Assembly (NCBI RefSeq): GCF_003268635.1 | Contig: NZ_CP029639.1 | Span: 5,934,001-5,998,000, forward strand | Direction: 5' to 3' | From: Paenibacillus sp. DCT19 | GTDB taxonomy: Bacteria; Bacillota; Bacilli; Paenibacillales; Paenibacillaceae | Length of the DNA: 64,000 bases | In this document: positions 39,436 through 49,925 of the stretch, one piece after another | Layout of the letters: every line of letters begins with the position of its first letter | How positions within the stretch are numbered: position 1 is the stretch's first letter | Position numbers and translations under genes: made by a program | The notes under the pieces: generated by a model | What the model saw: the letters and a program-made list of their open reading frames with translations, nothing else | Databases searched by the model: none | What the model was told of the DNA's origin: nothing

Positions 39436-40308
39436 TTATCCTTGTGCTGCGTTGGCACCTGCCACAATTTCAGTAATCTCCTGCGTAATCGCCGCTTGAC
39501 GGGCACGGTTATAAGTCAATGACAAGTCATTAATGAGTTTAGATGCATTTTTCGTTGCATTACCCATTGCCGTCATTTTCGCGCCTAGCTCACTCGCCTT
39601 ACCGTTCAGAAGTGCACCATAGATCAGCGTCTCCGCATAACGCGGTAGCAAAACCTCAAGTACAGCTTCAGCAGACGGCTCGTATTCGTAGCTCGCTGTT
39701 GGTCCTTCCGTAGCAGACACCTCAGGTGTTTCCATTGGAAGAAGTTTCTCTACCGTAGGAATCTGGGTCAACGCATTCACAAAGCGGTTATAACAAATGT
39801 ACAATTCATCAAAATGAGCCAGTTCAAACCCATGAACAGCTTCGTGTGCAATGGATTTGATGTCTGCAAATGAAGGTGAATCCGACAGATCCGTTGTTGT
39901 GGATGCCATCGCAATTTCACGACGTCTGAAGTAGTCGCGTCCCTTACGTCCAATGACGAACAATTCGTAATCATCCTGAGAGGTGTGGCGTTCCTTGAGC
40001 GTCTGGTTAACCTGACGCAGAACGTTCGCATTGTAACCACCTGCAAGACCACGATCCGATGTAATGATTAGATAAGCTGTCTTTTTGACCGGACGGCTCT
40101 CTAACATTGGATGCTGAATACCTTGCGTACTGGATGCAATACTAGCTACAACTTCTTTCAGCTTCTCCGAATAAGGACGGGCTGCCTCAGCTTTTTCCTG
40201 CGCTTTACGCAGTTTTGCAGCTGCAACCATCTCCATTGCTTTGGTGATCTGCTTGGTGCTTTGTACGCTTTTAATTTGCCGCTTAATTTCGCGCATGCCT
40301 TTTGCCAT
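39436..40308 (-). CDS. atpG: ATP synthase F1 subunit gamma
   Basis: The rotating central shaft of F1, 290 residues. The N-terminal coiled-coil helix (REIKRQIKSVQSTKQITKAMEMVAAAKLRKAQ) and C-terminal helix (ASKLINDLSLTYNRARQAAITQEITEIVAGA) are typical, and the GLAGGYNANV loop lies between. GAGGTGG precedes ATG 40308. The nearest hairpin of the array upstream ends only a few bases before this ribosome site, so it could affect translation initiation. Confidence 0.97.
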   Translation of the reverse strand: MAKGMREIKRQIKSVQSTKQITKAMEMVAAAKLRKAQEKAEAARPYSEKLKEVVASIASSTQGIQHPMLESRPVKKTAYLIITSDRGLAGGYNANVLRQVNQTLKERHTSQDDYELFVIGRKGRDYFRRREIAMASTTTDLSDSPSFADIKSIAHEAVHGFELAHFDELYICYNRFVNALTQIPTVEKLLPMETPEVSATEGPTASYEYEPSAEAVLEVLLPRYAETLIYGALLNGKASELGAKMTAMGNATKNASKLINDLSLTYNRARQAAITQEITEIVAGANAAQG

Positions 40309-40321
40309 GATTTCACCACCT

Positions 40322-40508
40322 CAAAACTTTGGCAGAACCAAAGTTACTTCGTAAGCATTCACACAGTTTTGACAAAGTCAAAACTACATCGTAAGCATAA
40401 CCTTTACTTTGGCAAAGCCAAAGTTACTTCGTAAGCCTCAACACTCTTTCTGACCAAGTCAAAACTAGATCATAAGCATTATCTTACTTTGACAGAGTCA
40501 AAGTTTTA
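40322..40508 (-). repeat. Array of five hairpins with a 40-bp period between atpA and atpG
   Basis: Five palindromes have centres at about 40335, 40375, 40415, 40456 and 40495, so spacing is 39-41 bases. Units 1, 3 and 5 have the form ACTTTGgC-nnn-GcCAAAGT; units 2 and 4 have TTTTGAC-nnn-GTCAAAA (unit 4 partly degraded). Between them TACTTCGTAAGCAT-like spacers recur. It occupies nearly the whole 251-base gap between the atpA stop and atpG start and would be transcribed in the operon mRNA. Confidence 0.92.
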
Positions 40509-40559
40509 CATGCAGACATGCGGAATCGGTTAACAACTCCGCAGACTGCAATCATCTAT

Positions 40560-42080
<1,521 letters not shown>

Positions 42081-42090
42081 TCACCCCAAT

Positions 42091-42639
42091 CTACTGTACT
42101 CGTCTGTTAAAAGACTGCTCAAGACGTTCGAGCTTGCCAGCCAAGCTGCCGTCATAGATCGTATCGCCAATGGCGACTTTCAATCCGCCCAGCAGAGTCG
42201 GATCAACAAAATTCTCGATACGAATCTTTTTATTCACACGGCCACCGAATTCACGAGCAACCGCTTCTTTTTCCTCATCATTCAATGCATAAGTTGAGTA
42301 TACACGCGCATCAGCAATCCCGAGCGACTCGCCCTGAATCCTCCGATAATCATTCAGCAAGTCTTCCAGCAATTCAACGCGTCCGCGTTCAATTAACAGT
42401 AAGACTGTGCGAAGGACAGACTCGGATACCTTGCCATCAAGACTTGAGTGAAGCACGTTCCGTTTAGCTTCATCAGAGATATTAGGAGATACGATAAACT
42501 TCTGGATATCGGAATCACCAGTCAATGCACTGACAACGGCGCGCAGCTCTTGTTCAACCTCAAGTACTTGTTGTTGCTGAAGAGCAACTTCGAACAATGC
42601 TTTCGCATAACGTTTGGCAACAATCGTATCGCGGCTCAT
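42091..42639 (-). CDS. atpH: ATP synthase F1 subunit delta
   Basis: Links F1 to the peripheral stalk. 182 residues, normal for the family. The N-terminal helical domain begins VAKRYAKALFEVALQQQQ; the C-terminal part has VNKKIRIENFVDPTLLGGLKV, including the conserved GG. Its ATG overlaps the atpF stop by four bases (ATGA), implying translational coupling. Confidence 0.96.
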   Translation of the reverse strand: MSRDTIVAKRYAKALFEVALQQQQVLEVEQELRAVVSALTGDSDIQKFIVSPNISDEAKRNVLHSSLDGKVSESVLRTVLLLIERGRVELLEDLLNDYRRIQGESLGIADARVYSTYALNDEEKEAVAREFGGRVNKKIRIENFVDPTLLGGLKVAIGDTIYDGSLAGKLERLEQSFNRRVQ

Positions 42640-43133
42640 TGTCGGCCTCCTACCTCATTGAGGTATTGGTTCACAAGCTCTTCTTGTGCAGGACCGTTCT
42701 CAACTTCTTTTTTAATCAATTTGGATGCAATCTGAACGGAAGCGGTACCCAGTTCGCTGCGAAGCGCTGCGACTGCTTTGTTCTTCTCGCTCTCGATTTC
42801 GCGTACTGCGTCGTCTTTCAGACGATTAGCTTCCGCTTTGGCATCAGCCAAAATTGATTCAGCTTGTTTGCCACCCGTTTGTTTCGATTGTTCAATGATG
42901 TCGTAAGCATCTTGACGTGCTTGCTCAAGAGCTTGTTTTTGCTCCTCCACATAGGCGATCGCCTGTTCCCGAGTCTGAGCAGCCTCATTCATCTGCGACA
43001 GCACGAGTTCACGACGTTTTTCCATAATGGAGAACAATGGACCAAAAGCGTAACGGCTAAGCAGCCAATATAAGATTGCGAATGCAATAATCGCAAGAAG
43101 CGTATTTTCCCATACGAAACTCAATCTGTTCAC
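42636..43133 (-). CDS. atpF: ATP synthase Fo subunit b
   Basis: Peripheral stalk. 165 residues: one N-terminal membrane helix (about residues 10-28, TLLAIIAFAILYWLLSRYAF) and a long charged coiled coil (EKRRELVLSQMNEAAQTREQ onward), where most residues are Glu, Gln, Ala, Lys. GGAGTG precedes ATG 43133. It couples to atpH by a four-base overlap. Confidence 0.97.
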   Translation of the reverse strand: MNRLSFVWENTLLAIIAFAILYWLLSRYAFGPLFSIMEKRRELVLSQMNEAAQTREQAIAYVEEQKQALEQARQDAYDIIEQSKQTGGKQAESILADAKAEANRLKDDAVREIESEKNKAVAALRSELGTASVQIASKLIKKEVENGPAQEELVNQYLNEVGGRQ

Positions 43134-43240
43134 TCCTTCCTGGAGGTATCCTTGAAACGTTCATCCGCTAGTAACGGATATTACCTAAAAAGAAGGCGCG
43201 GACGGCTGTGGCCTTCCCCGCCAAACCTTTATCAATTTAA

Positions 43241-43507
<267 letters not shown>

Positions 43508-43542
43508 TCAGCCTGATGAAGAAATCTTCGAAGGCTTGAAAC

Positions 43543-44361
43543 TTAATGCTCTTCGTGCGTCTCAATGCTTTGTGAAATGTACACCATCATCAGGATAACA
43601 AATACAAATGCTTGGATCGCGCCGATAAAGATACTAAAGCCTTGCCACACCATTAATAGCGGAATCGCTGCAATGGCACCAAATATCTTGAATGTGGTCA
43701 GCTTCAGGATCGTTGTGATCAGCACCTCACCCGCGAAGATATTCGCGAATAGACGCATACCGTGTGTCAACAGCTTCGATGCCGTCTCGATCAAGTTGAT
43801 CGGTAAGAACAAGGCAAATGGCTGAAGGTAATGCTTGAGATATCCTCTTGTGTTCCGGAATAATCCGAGACCATGAGATACGAGGAACGCTACAAGAGCT
43901 AGTCCCATCGTTACAGACAAGTCGGCTGTTGGTGATTTCCACCAAGCCAGTTCGACGTGTGGATGAGCCTCAGGATCCTTGGCATGCGCTTCTTCAAACG
44001 CCTCCACCGCGGTTACAATCGGCTTACCAAACACCTGCGCGTGTTCTGCACTGTCCACTGCGGTTACTGCTTGGAACGGAAGTCCGAGCATGTTCCCTAC
44101 AAAAATGAACATAATCATGGAAAGAGCGAGAGAGATAAAATGTTTACCTTTCTTCATATCCATTGTACTGGAAATCAGATTGCGGACGAATTCTACTGCC
44201 CACTCCATAAAATTTTGCAGCTTGCCGGGGTTTTCAACGGATAATCTTCGTGTGGCTAGTACAGCGAAAATAAAAACAAGGGCACCTGTAACTACCAGCA
44301 TCAGCACAACAGATAAATCCAGTCGAAATCCGCCAAGCATAATAATTGGAGCTTCATGCAT
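43543..44361 (-). CDS. atpB: ATP synthase Fo subunit a
   Basis: Stator channel of Fo, 272 residues from ATG 44361 (MHEAPIIMLGG), which has GGGGTG upstream; an upstream start at 44400 would add 13 unsupported residues. Several membrane helices follow. The essential Arg is in the fourth-fifth helix segment LLTHGMRLFANIFAGEVL, and FIGAIQAFVFVILMMVYIS is the last helix. An acidic, His-rich periplasmic loop (VEAFEEAHAKDPEAHPHVEL) lies between helices two and three. Confidence 0.96.
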   Translation of the reverse strand: MHEAPIIMLGGFRLDLSVVLMLVVTGALVFIFAVLATRRLSVENPGKLQNFMEWAVEFVRNLISSTMDMKKGKHFISLALSMIMFIFVGNMLGLPFQAVTAVDSAEHAQVFGKPIVTAVEAFEEAHAKDPEAHPHVELAWWKSPTADLSVTMGLALVAFLVSHGLGLFRNTRGYLKHYLQPFALFLPINLIETASKLLTHGMRLFANIFAGEVLITTILKLTTFKIFGAIAAIPLLMVWQGFSIFIGAIQAFVFVILMMVYISQSIETHEEH

Positions 44362-44406
44362 ATTTTTCTCACCCCTTTCTCGACTTGAAAGCTGCAGCAC
44401 CTAACA

Positions 44407-44787
44407 TCATTCTGCTCTGCGGGAATAGACAATCCCTATAATCAGTAAGGAAAATTGTGCAATAACCAGACCGCCTGCAACCGCATATGTATTGAAGTAT
44501 TGCGGAAAGCGCATCGATATGAATATACCGAGCACAGCGAGCGCCGCTCTTGTCAAAAATCCTAGGTTCACACGCTTCAAGTTACCTTCTGCCGCATCAT
44601 CAGACATTTTCCTTACTTTGTAGCCTAGGTAAAATGCATTGATCCAGCTAATTACCGTCCCCAGAGCCAATCCCAAAGCAATTGTCTCCACACGTGGCAT
44701 GAAGGCCGCTGCGAGAAAACAAATCATAAGAAAGTACATGATGAAAACAGTCATCATTCTGCGGTATCTGGTTAGTTCACTCATCAC
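44407..44787 (-). CDS. atpI: ATP synthase subunit I
   Basis: 126 residues with four predicted membrane helices (FIMYFLMICFLAAAFM; IALGLALGTVISWINAFYLG; AALAVLGIFIS; AVAGGLVIAQFSLLIIGIVY). Family members help assemble the c ring. ATG 44787 follows GGGGGAAAGTG. It stands between atpZ and atpB, 45 bases from the latter. Confidence 0.88.
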   Translation of the reverse strand: MMSELTRYRRMMTVFIMYFLMICFLAAAFMPRVETIALGLALGTVISWINAFYLGYKVRKMSDDAAEGNLKRVNLGFLTRAALAVLGIFISMRFPQYFNTYAVAGGLVIAQFSLLIIGIVYSRRAE

Positions 44788-44823
44788 TTTCCCCCATGAA
44801 TTTTTTCGCGATAAAGTAGATGC

Positions 44824-45030
44824 TTACCCGCCTGCTGCCAGAAAAAAGAGAACGCTTACGGCGATCCATATTCCGTTACCTCCAATGGTCTTGTCCAACC
44901 AGGAGCCAGCGTAATATCCGACTACAGCGAGTATGGCAATCTCGATCCCAAAAGCTGTCACGAGTCCCATTGCTTTCCACACATTATCGTCATGGTTACG
45001 GGATGAATTTGGTTTGTTCGAATCGGCCAT
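44824..45030 (-). CDS. atpZ: AtpZ/AtpI family protein
   Basis: 68 residues from ATG 45030, eight bases after AAGGGTGG; a GTG at 45042 in the same frame overlaps that site. Two membrane helices (VWKAMGLVTAFGIEIAILAVVGYYAG and GIWIAVSVLFFLAAGG) separated by SWLDKTIGGN match the AtpZ family, whose members precede atpI and have been linked to magnesium or calcium handling and ATP synthase assembly. It is the first gene of the operon. Confidence 0.85.
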   Translation of the reverse strand: MADSNKPNSSRNHDDNVWKAMGLVTAFGIEIAILAVVGYYAGSWLDKTIGGNGIWIAVSVLFFLAAGG

Positions 45031-45059
45031 TTTCCACGCCACCCTTGCAATCCCAGTTA

Positions 45060-45089
45060 ATTTTACTGAATGATGAGAGCCTTTGTCAA
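45060..45089 (-). promoter_or_regulatory. Sigma-A promoter of the ATP synthase operon
   Basis: On the minus strand a perfect TTGACA (45084-45089) and TAAAAT (45060-45065) are 18 bases apart. Transcription would begin near 45053, about 20 bases before the atpZ ATG. Confidence 0.75.
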
Positions 45090-45165
45090 TTGAATGATTT
45101 TAGCGTTTTAAAGGGTAAAACGACAGGTAAACAGACTCTCAGAGCCCATAAACCCGCGTAAACCG

Positions 45166-45180
45166 TACAGTTTAACTGTA
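45166..45180. promoter_or_regulatory. Perfect palindrome upstream of the atp promoter
   Basis: TACAGTTTAACTGTA is a 7-bp inverted repeat around one base, lying about 77 bases upstream of the atp -35 and 36 bases after the mnaA stop. It has the shape of a dimeric regulator site. No factor can be named. Confidence 0.35.
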
Positions 45181-45216
45181 TACTATGCCCTTTATAAATC
45201 CGCTAGAAAATTTGAA

Positions 45217-46374
45217 TTATTTTTTGAACTTTCTGTGAAATGGTTCCGGACGTTCGCTATTTACTCCAAAATGGTGCAAAATCGCATTGACAATTCTTTC
45301 CGAAGCATGTCCATCGCCGTATGGATTCGCAGCTTGACTCATGCTTGCATACAACGCTTCGTCTGTAAGCAGCGCTTTTGTCCGTTCATATACACGTTCT
45401 TCATCTGTACCTACAAGCTCAAGCGTTCCAGCCTCGATTCCTTCTGGGCGCTCTGTCGTATCACGCAGGACAAGAACAGGCACACCGAACGAAGGTGCTT
45501 CTTCCTGCAAACCGCCTGAATCAGTCAAAATCAAGTGTGTATGCGGGTAAAAATTATGCAAATCCACTACGTCTAGTGGATCAATTAGTTGAATCCGTGG
45601 GTGATTCCCCAAAATCGCGTGAGCCGGCTCCTTCACAGCAGGACTTGGATGTACCGGGTACACGATGGCGATATCTTCAAACTCATCAGCAATTCGTTTG
45701 ACGGCCTGGAAAATGTTGCGGTGAGGCTCGCCTTGAGATTCACGGCGATGAGCTGTCAACAGCACAAGGCGTTTGCCTTCTGCCCAATCAAGTACCGGAT
45801 GTCTATAGCCCTCCTGTACTGTATATTGAAACACATCTGTAACCGTGTTGCCTGTGACGTACGTACTAGACTCTGGTTTATTTTCTTTGGCAAGATTATC
45901 AAAGGACCTATCTGTTGGCGCAAAGTGTAAATCAGCCAGTACGCCCGTCAATTGACGGTTCATCTCTTCCGGATATGGAGATAGCTTGTTCCACGTCCGT
46001 AGTCCCGCCTCGACATGCCCTACCTGAATCTGCTGCAAGAACGCTGCATAGCTGGCTACAAATGTAGTCAGTGTATCTCCGTGAACGAGCACAATGTCTG
46101 GTTTCGCTTCACGCAGTACAGGCTCCAGCCCTCCAAGGACACGAATCGTGATTTCATTCAGTGTCTGACGATCCTTCATCACATCCAGATCATAATCCGG
46201 ATGGATGTCGAATACCTCAAGTACCTGATCCAACATCTGACGATGTTGCGCAGTTACGCAAACAATAGATTCGATAGACTCGGGATGTTTCTGCAACTCC
46301 AAAATAAGCGGAGCCATCTTGATTGCTTCTGGACGTACCCCGAAGATCGTCATCACTTTAATTTTGTTAGACAT
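45217..46374 (-). CDS. mnaA: UDP-N-acetylglucosamine 2-epimerase (non-hydrolysing)
   Basis: Interconverts UDP-GlcNAc and UDP-ManNAc, supplying ManNAc for wall polymers. 385 residues with the family motifs VMTIFGVRPEAIKMAPL, VLVHGDTLTTFVASYAAFL, VGHVEAGLRTWNK, LLTAHRRESQGEPHRNIF and LILTDSGGLQEEAPSFGVPVLVLRDTTERPEG, which carry the catalytic acids and His. It stands between upp and atpZ and is likely the donor-sugar source for TagA. A MITE-like repeat follows its start on the upstream side. Confidence 0.95.
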   Translation of the reverse strand: MSNKIKVMTIFGVRPEAIKMAPLILELQKHPESIESIVCVTAQHRQMLDQVLEVFDIHPDYDLDVMKDRQTLNEITIRVLGGLEPVLREAKPDIVLVHGDTLTTFVASYAAFLQQIQVGHVEAGLRTWNKLSPYPEEMNRQLTGVLADLHFAPTDRSFDNLAKENKPESSTYVTGNTVTDVFQYTVQEGYRHPVLDWAEGKRLVLLTAHRRESQGEPHRNIFQAVKRIADEFEDIAIVYPVHPSPAVKEPAHAILGNHPRIQLIDPLDVVDLHNFYPHTHLILTDSGGLQEEAPSFGVPVLVLRDTTERPEGIEAGTLELVGTDEERVYERTKALLTDEALYASMSQAANPYGDGHASERIVNAILHHFGVNSERPEPFHRKFKK

Positions 46375-46420
46375 TCGAGCAAAGCCCCTTTTCTATAAGT
46401 TCCGAACCTCTATTACCAGC

Positions 46421-46590
46421 GTGTTCAAAAAGGGTGGTTTTCAGTACCGAGAAGATGGGATGAAGATAGAAATGGAGTAGCGGAGCGTAGACAAATCTAC
46501 GTGAGCAACGGACATTTCGGCTGAATCCCATATTCGATGCTGAGATGCCGTTAGGCATCCTTCGTAATCAAAAGCAAACTTTTTGAACAA
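46421..46590 (+). repeat. MITE-like element, family B, copy 1
   Basis: Terminal inverted repeats GTTCAAAAAG (46423-46432) and CTTTTTGAAC (46579-46588) enclose about 145 bases. Internal hairpins are GTAGA-caaa-TCTAC and GATGCC-gtta-GGCATC. A diverged copy lies at about 50925-51083. It lies between upp and mnaA and has no coding capacity. Confidence 0.8.
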
Positions 46591-46612
46591 CCTCTACAAG
46601 CATGTCATATGC

Positions 46613-47242
46613 TTATTTGGTGCCGTATAGACGGTCTCCTGCATCTCCAAGGCCTGGAACGATATAACCATGATCATCCAGACGATCATCCAGAGCAGCT
46701 ACATAAATGTCCACATCAGGGTGAGCATCCTGCACAGCTTTTACACCTTCTGGAGCGGCTACAAGGTTCATCATTTTGATCTGTGTGCATCCGCGTTTTT
46801 TGAGCACGTCAATTGCCGCGATTGCCGAACCACCCGTTGCTAGCATCGGATCAATCACGATCAATTGGCGCTCTGTTACGTCCGTAGGAAGCTTGGTGTA
46901 GTATTCAACAGGTTGAAGTGTTTCCGGGTCACGGAACAGACCAACATGTCCTACTTTTGCCGCTGGCAACAATTTAACAACGCCGTCCAGCATTCCGAGT
47001 CCTGCACGCAGAATTGGCACCAGTCCGAGCATACGTCCAGAAATAACTTTACCTTGTGTCGCGGCTACAGGAGTCTGTACATCAATCGTCTCCAGCTCAA
47101 CATCTCTTGTAATTTCATAAGCCATCAACGTTGCTACTTCATCCACTAATTCACGAAAATCTTTCGTATTCGTACGCATGTCGCGTATAAACGTCAGTTT
47201 GTGTTGGATCAAAGGGTGATCACATATTACTAATTTTCCCAT
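46613..47242 (-). CDS. upp: Uracil phosphoribosyltransferase
   Basis: Salvages uracil by making UMP from uracil and PRPP. 209 residues. The PRPP loop is [17 protein letters not shown]; the uracil-binding C-terminus is [17 protein letters not shown]. The N-terminal [17 protein letters not shown] is typical. ATG 47242 follows GGAGGGAC. The neighbours glyA and mnaA match the order in other Bacilli. Confidence 0.98.
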   Translation of the reverse strand: MGKLVICDHPLIQHKLTFIRDMRTNTKDFRELVDEVATLMAYEITRDVELETIDVQTPVAATQGKVISGRMLGLVPILRAGLGMLDGVVKLLPAAKVGHVGLFRDPETLQPVEYYTKLPTDVTERQLIVIDPMLATGGSAIAAIDVLKKRGCTQIKMMNLVAAPEGVKAVQDAHPDVDIYVAALDDRLDDHGYIVPGLGDAGDRLYGTK

Positions 47243-47396
47243 CTAATTTGTCCCTCCGGTAAGTTCATCATGTTACAGCATTTCCATAAATGCCTAATCA
47301 TCATTCATAGGCTCGATAAATCCTGTATATTATATCATCACCAACACCGAATTACACCATTAAAGGGCACCTAATCATTACAGAATACCGAATACT

Positions 47397-47434
47397 ACAA
47401 AAACAGGACCGGAAACATGATGTCTTCCGGTCCT
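47397..47434 (-). terminator. Intrinsic terminator downstream of glyA
   Basis: The 9-bp stem GGACCGGAA/TTCCGGTCC with a 10-nt loop is followed by TGTTTTTG on the minus strand. It lies about 290 bases after the glyA stop, beyond a family A repeat, so that repeat would be part of the glyA 3' untranslated RNA. Confidence 0.8.
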
Positions 47435-47489
47435 TTTGACTCTTGCTGTTATGTCGTTGAGAAGATAAAAATGATTGATACATTAGCAC

Positions 47490-47664
47490 TCCGCTAACAG
47501 AATGATCCTTCGATCGCTGTTATCCCGGGATTTTTTTGATTCTTCTCAACATAATAAGGGGAAAATCCCGTGATAAAGAATATGCTTCCGAAGCAGCTTT
47601 CTTTCAGAAAGCTTTTAGGCGAGCGCTACGCTTCTCCGGCTTCATTTCATTTTGTTTGCTCCGT
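47490..47664 (+). repeat. Palindromic intergenic element, family A, copy 6 (with extra hairpin)
   Basis: Core CGATCGCTGTTATCCCGGGA and AAAATCCCGTGATAAAG, then an insert GAATATGCTTCCGAAGCAGC with hairpin AGCTTTC-ttt-CAGAAAGCT, then GGCGAGCGCTACGCTTCTCC. The insert matches that of copy 3. The right end is GCTCCG. It lies in the gap between upp and glyA (479 bases). Confidence 0.85.
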
Positions 47665-47721
47665 CTGTATGTTTACATTAAATCAGGAACACTCAAATAC
47701 AAACAGCGCGAGCAACGTTTT

Positions 47722-48969
47722 TTAGTATTTAAGGTCAGTGTAGAGCGGGAATTGATCTGTCAGTGCCGTTACTTCTGCACGAGCTTGATCAAGTGTTGCC
47801 GCATCTTTAGGGTTTTTGAGCGTTTTTGCAATGATCTTACCGATGGAAACCATAGCCTCTTCGTTCATGCCACGGGAAGTAGCCGCAGGTGTACCAATAC
47901 GGATACCGCTAGTGATGAACGGACTTGTTGGGTCAAATGGAATTGCATTTTTGTTAACAGTGATTCCGATGGAATCAAGTACGTGCTCAGCTTCTTTACC
48001 TGTGATGTTCACACTGCGTGTATCGATCAGCATCAAGTGGTTATCTGTACCGCCAGATACGATGTTCAAGCCTTCGGAGATCAACGTCTCAGCCAGAACC
48101 TGTGCGTTTTTCACTACATTTTGCGCGTACTCTTTAAATGATGGTTGCAATGCTTCACCCAATGCTACCGCTTTGGAAGCAATAACGTGCATCAATGGTC
48201 CACCTTGGGAACCAGGGAATACCGCTTTATCAATTGCAGCAGCCCAAGCTTTGGTACAGAGAATCATACCACCGCGTGGTCCACGCAATGTTTTGTGTGT
48301 TGTTGTTGTTACGAAATGTGCATGTGGAACCGGGCTTGGATGCAGACCAGCAGCAACCAATCCAGCGATGTGTGCCATGTCTACCATGAACAATGCGCCT
48401 ACATCATTTGCAATCGCAGCTAGCTTTTCAAAATCAATCGTACGTGGGTATGCACTCGCACCTGCTACGATGAGACGAGGGCGGTGCTTGAACGCTGCTT
48501 TGCGAACTTCATCATAATCGATCAAGAATGTATCTTCTTGTACGCCATATGCTACGAAGTTGTAGAGCAAACCAGATGCATTCACTGGGCTACCATGCGT
48601 AAGGTGACCACCGTGTGCAAGATTCATACCTAGTACTGTATCACCAGGCTTAAGCGCTGCAAGGTAAACGGCCATGTTCGCTTGTGCACCAGAGTGTGGT
48701 TGAACGTTAACATGCTCTGCTCCAAACAATTCTTTAGCGCGATCACGTGCGATATCTTCCACGATATCTACGTGCTCACAACCGCCGTAGTAACGTTTGC
48801 CTGGATATCCTTCAGCATATTTGTTCGTCAGAACGGAACCAAGTGCTTCAATAACCGCTTCGCTTACAATGTTCTCAGATGCAATCAACTCAATGTTGTT
48901 TTGCTGACGTTTCAACTCCAGATTCATCGCTTCCAATACTGCCGGGTCATTCTTACGCAATTGTTCCAT
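47722..48969 (-). CDS. glyA: Serine hydroxymethyltransferase
   Basis: Converts serine and tetrahydrofolate to glycine and methylene-THF with PLP. 415 residues. The Schiff-base lysine is in [19 protein letters not shown]; other marks are [31 protein letters not shown] and [19 protein letters not shown] precedes ATG 48969. ywlG and a ZTP riboswitch lie upstream, giving a plausible folate-stress control. Confidence 0.98.
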   Translation of the reverse strand: MEQLRKNDPAVLEAMNLELKRQQNNIELIASENIVSEAVIEALGSVLTNKYAEGYPGKRYYGGCEHVDIVEDIARDRAKELFGAEHVNVQPHSGAQANMAVYLAALKPGDTVLGMNLAHGGHLTHGSPVNASGLLYNFVAYGVQEDTFLIDYDEVRKAAFKHRPRLIVAGASAYPRTIDFEKLAAIANDVGALFMVDMAHIAGLVAAGLHPSPVPHAHFVTTTTHKTLRGPRGGMILCTKAWAAAIDKAVFPGSQGGPLMHVIASKAVALGEALQPSFKEYAQNVVKNAQVLAETLISEGLNIVSGGTDNHLMLIDTRSVNITGKEAEHVLDSIGITVNKNAIPFDPTSPFITSGIRIGTPAATSRGMNEEAMVSIGKIIAKTLKNPKDAATLDQARAEVTALTDQFPLYTDLKY

Positions 48970-49028
48970 GATTAAATTCCTCCTAATATAAGTGAAGTTA
49001 TAAAGTGAAACATAAGATTACACTCCAG

Positions 49029-49157
49029 ACTTCGATTGCATCACCATCTTTCGATCGCTGTTATCCCCAGATTTCTTTGAATCCCTTTTACAAAGGGGAA
49101 ATCCGGTGATAAACGCGAACGCTCTGCTTCTCCAGATTGGCGTTGCACTCTCCGTTT
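49029..49157 (+). repeat. Palindromic intergenic element, family A, copy 7
   Basis: Core CGATCGCTGTTATCCCCAGA and GAAATCCGGTGATAAACGCG with inner hairpin CCCTTTTACAAAGGG and GAACGCTCTGCTTCTCC. The right end is CACTCTCCG. It lies between ywlG and glyA. Confidence 0.85.
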
Positions 49158-49185
49158 ACGTGTAAACATAATTTCACTTTATACG

Positions 49186-49779
49186 TTAGTCACAAAATGT
49201 CGAATCAGGCTGTTCTTCCATACGATACACTGCACGTTCCCCACCAATCAACTTCGGACGCGTTAACGCTGTCGTCACGCGGGCATCTCCGATGTACCGA
49301 AGCGATGTACGGAAAGGAACTGCTACATGCCGCAAATGCATGCCAATCATCGTCTCTCCGATATCCAATCCTGCGTGTGCCTGCACATGTTCCGCCAGAC
49401 ATGCATCGGTAAGTGATCGATAAGCTGCAGATGCCATTGAACCACCCGCTGTAGGCACAGGTACTGCACCCACCTCGGTCAATCCCAGACGTAATAACAC
49501 AGAACGTTCCATCACCAGCGCACGATTCAAATGCTCACAGCATTGAAAGACGGGTTCAAAACCGAATTCCTGCTGCACCTCACGAATACCCGCAAGAAGC
49601 TGCTGTGCCACTTCAATCGCACCACTCGTACCAATGCGTTTACCTGCCACCTCACTCGTGCTCGTACCAATGACAACGATCTGTCCTGGACCTAGCTTCC
49701 CTGCAATGGCCAGTTCACGCAAAATGGATGCGGTCTGTTCCTGCAATCCGGGTTGTTCCGAATCTAACTCAATAGTCAT
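49186..49779 (-). CDS. ywlG: UPF0340 / TIGR01440 family protein YwlG
   Basis: 197 residues from ATG 49779 (GGGAGG about eight bases upstream; the ATG at 49803 precedes it with no ribosome site). It has the family features VVIGTSTSEVAGKRIGTSGA, FQCCEHLNRALVMERS, PTAGGSMASAAY and the C-terminal MIGMHLRHVAVP. No function is established for the family. It is next to glyA in Bacilli, and here it is the first gene downstream of the ZTP riboswitch, so a link to one-carbon metabolism is possible but inferred. Confidence 0.93.
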   Translation of the reverse strand: MTIELDSEQPGLQEQTASILRELAIAGKLGPGQIVVIGTSTSEVAGKRIGTSGAIEVAQQLLAGIREVQQEFGFEPVFQCCEHLNRALVMERSVLLRLGLTEVGAVPVPTAGGSMASAAYRSLTDACLAEHVQAHAGLDIGETMIGMHLRHVAVPFRTSLRYIGDARVTTALTRPKLIGGERAVYRMEEQPDSTFCD

Positions 49780-49882
49780 CCTATCGCCTCCCGATATCAT
49801 CATGCCCAGCTTCCGATTGGTAGCCTTTCGTATTCCAACATGGCATTTCAGGTACTATTATAGCGAATAAACAGATGAAAGA

Positions 49883-49924
49883 CGAAAAAAAGAGCAGTCT
49901 GCGGGTATCGCAGAATTGCTCTTT
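49883..49924 (-). terminator. Riboswitch expression-platform terminator
   Basis: The stem AAGAGCA.TCTGCG/CGCAGA..TGCTCTTT is followed by TTTTTTTCG on the minus strand. It begins directly after the last conserved helix of the ZTP aptamer and lies about 105 bases before the ywlG start. Confidence 0.9.
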
Positions 49925-49925
49925 T

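Noticed and set aside
40322..40508. CRISPR-like appearance of the 40-bp array between atpA and atpG
   Set aside because: There is no constant repeat with unique spacers; the palindromes and the spacers both recur, two subtypes alternate, and no cas gene is present.
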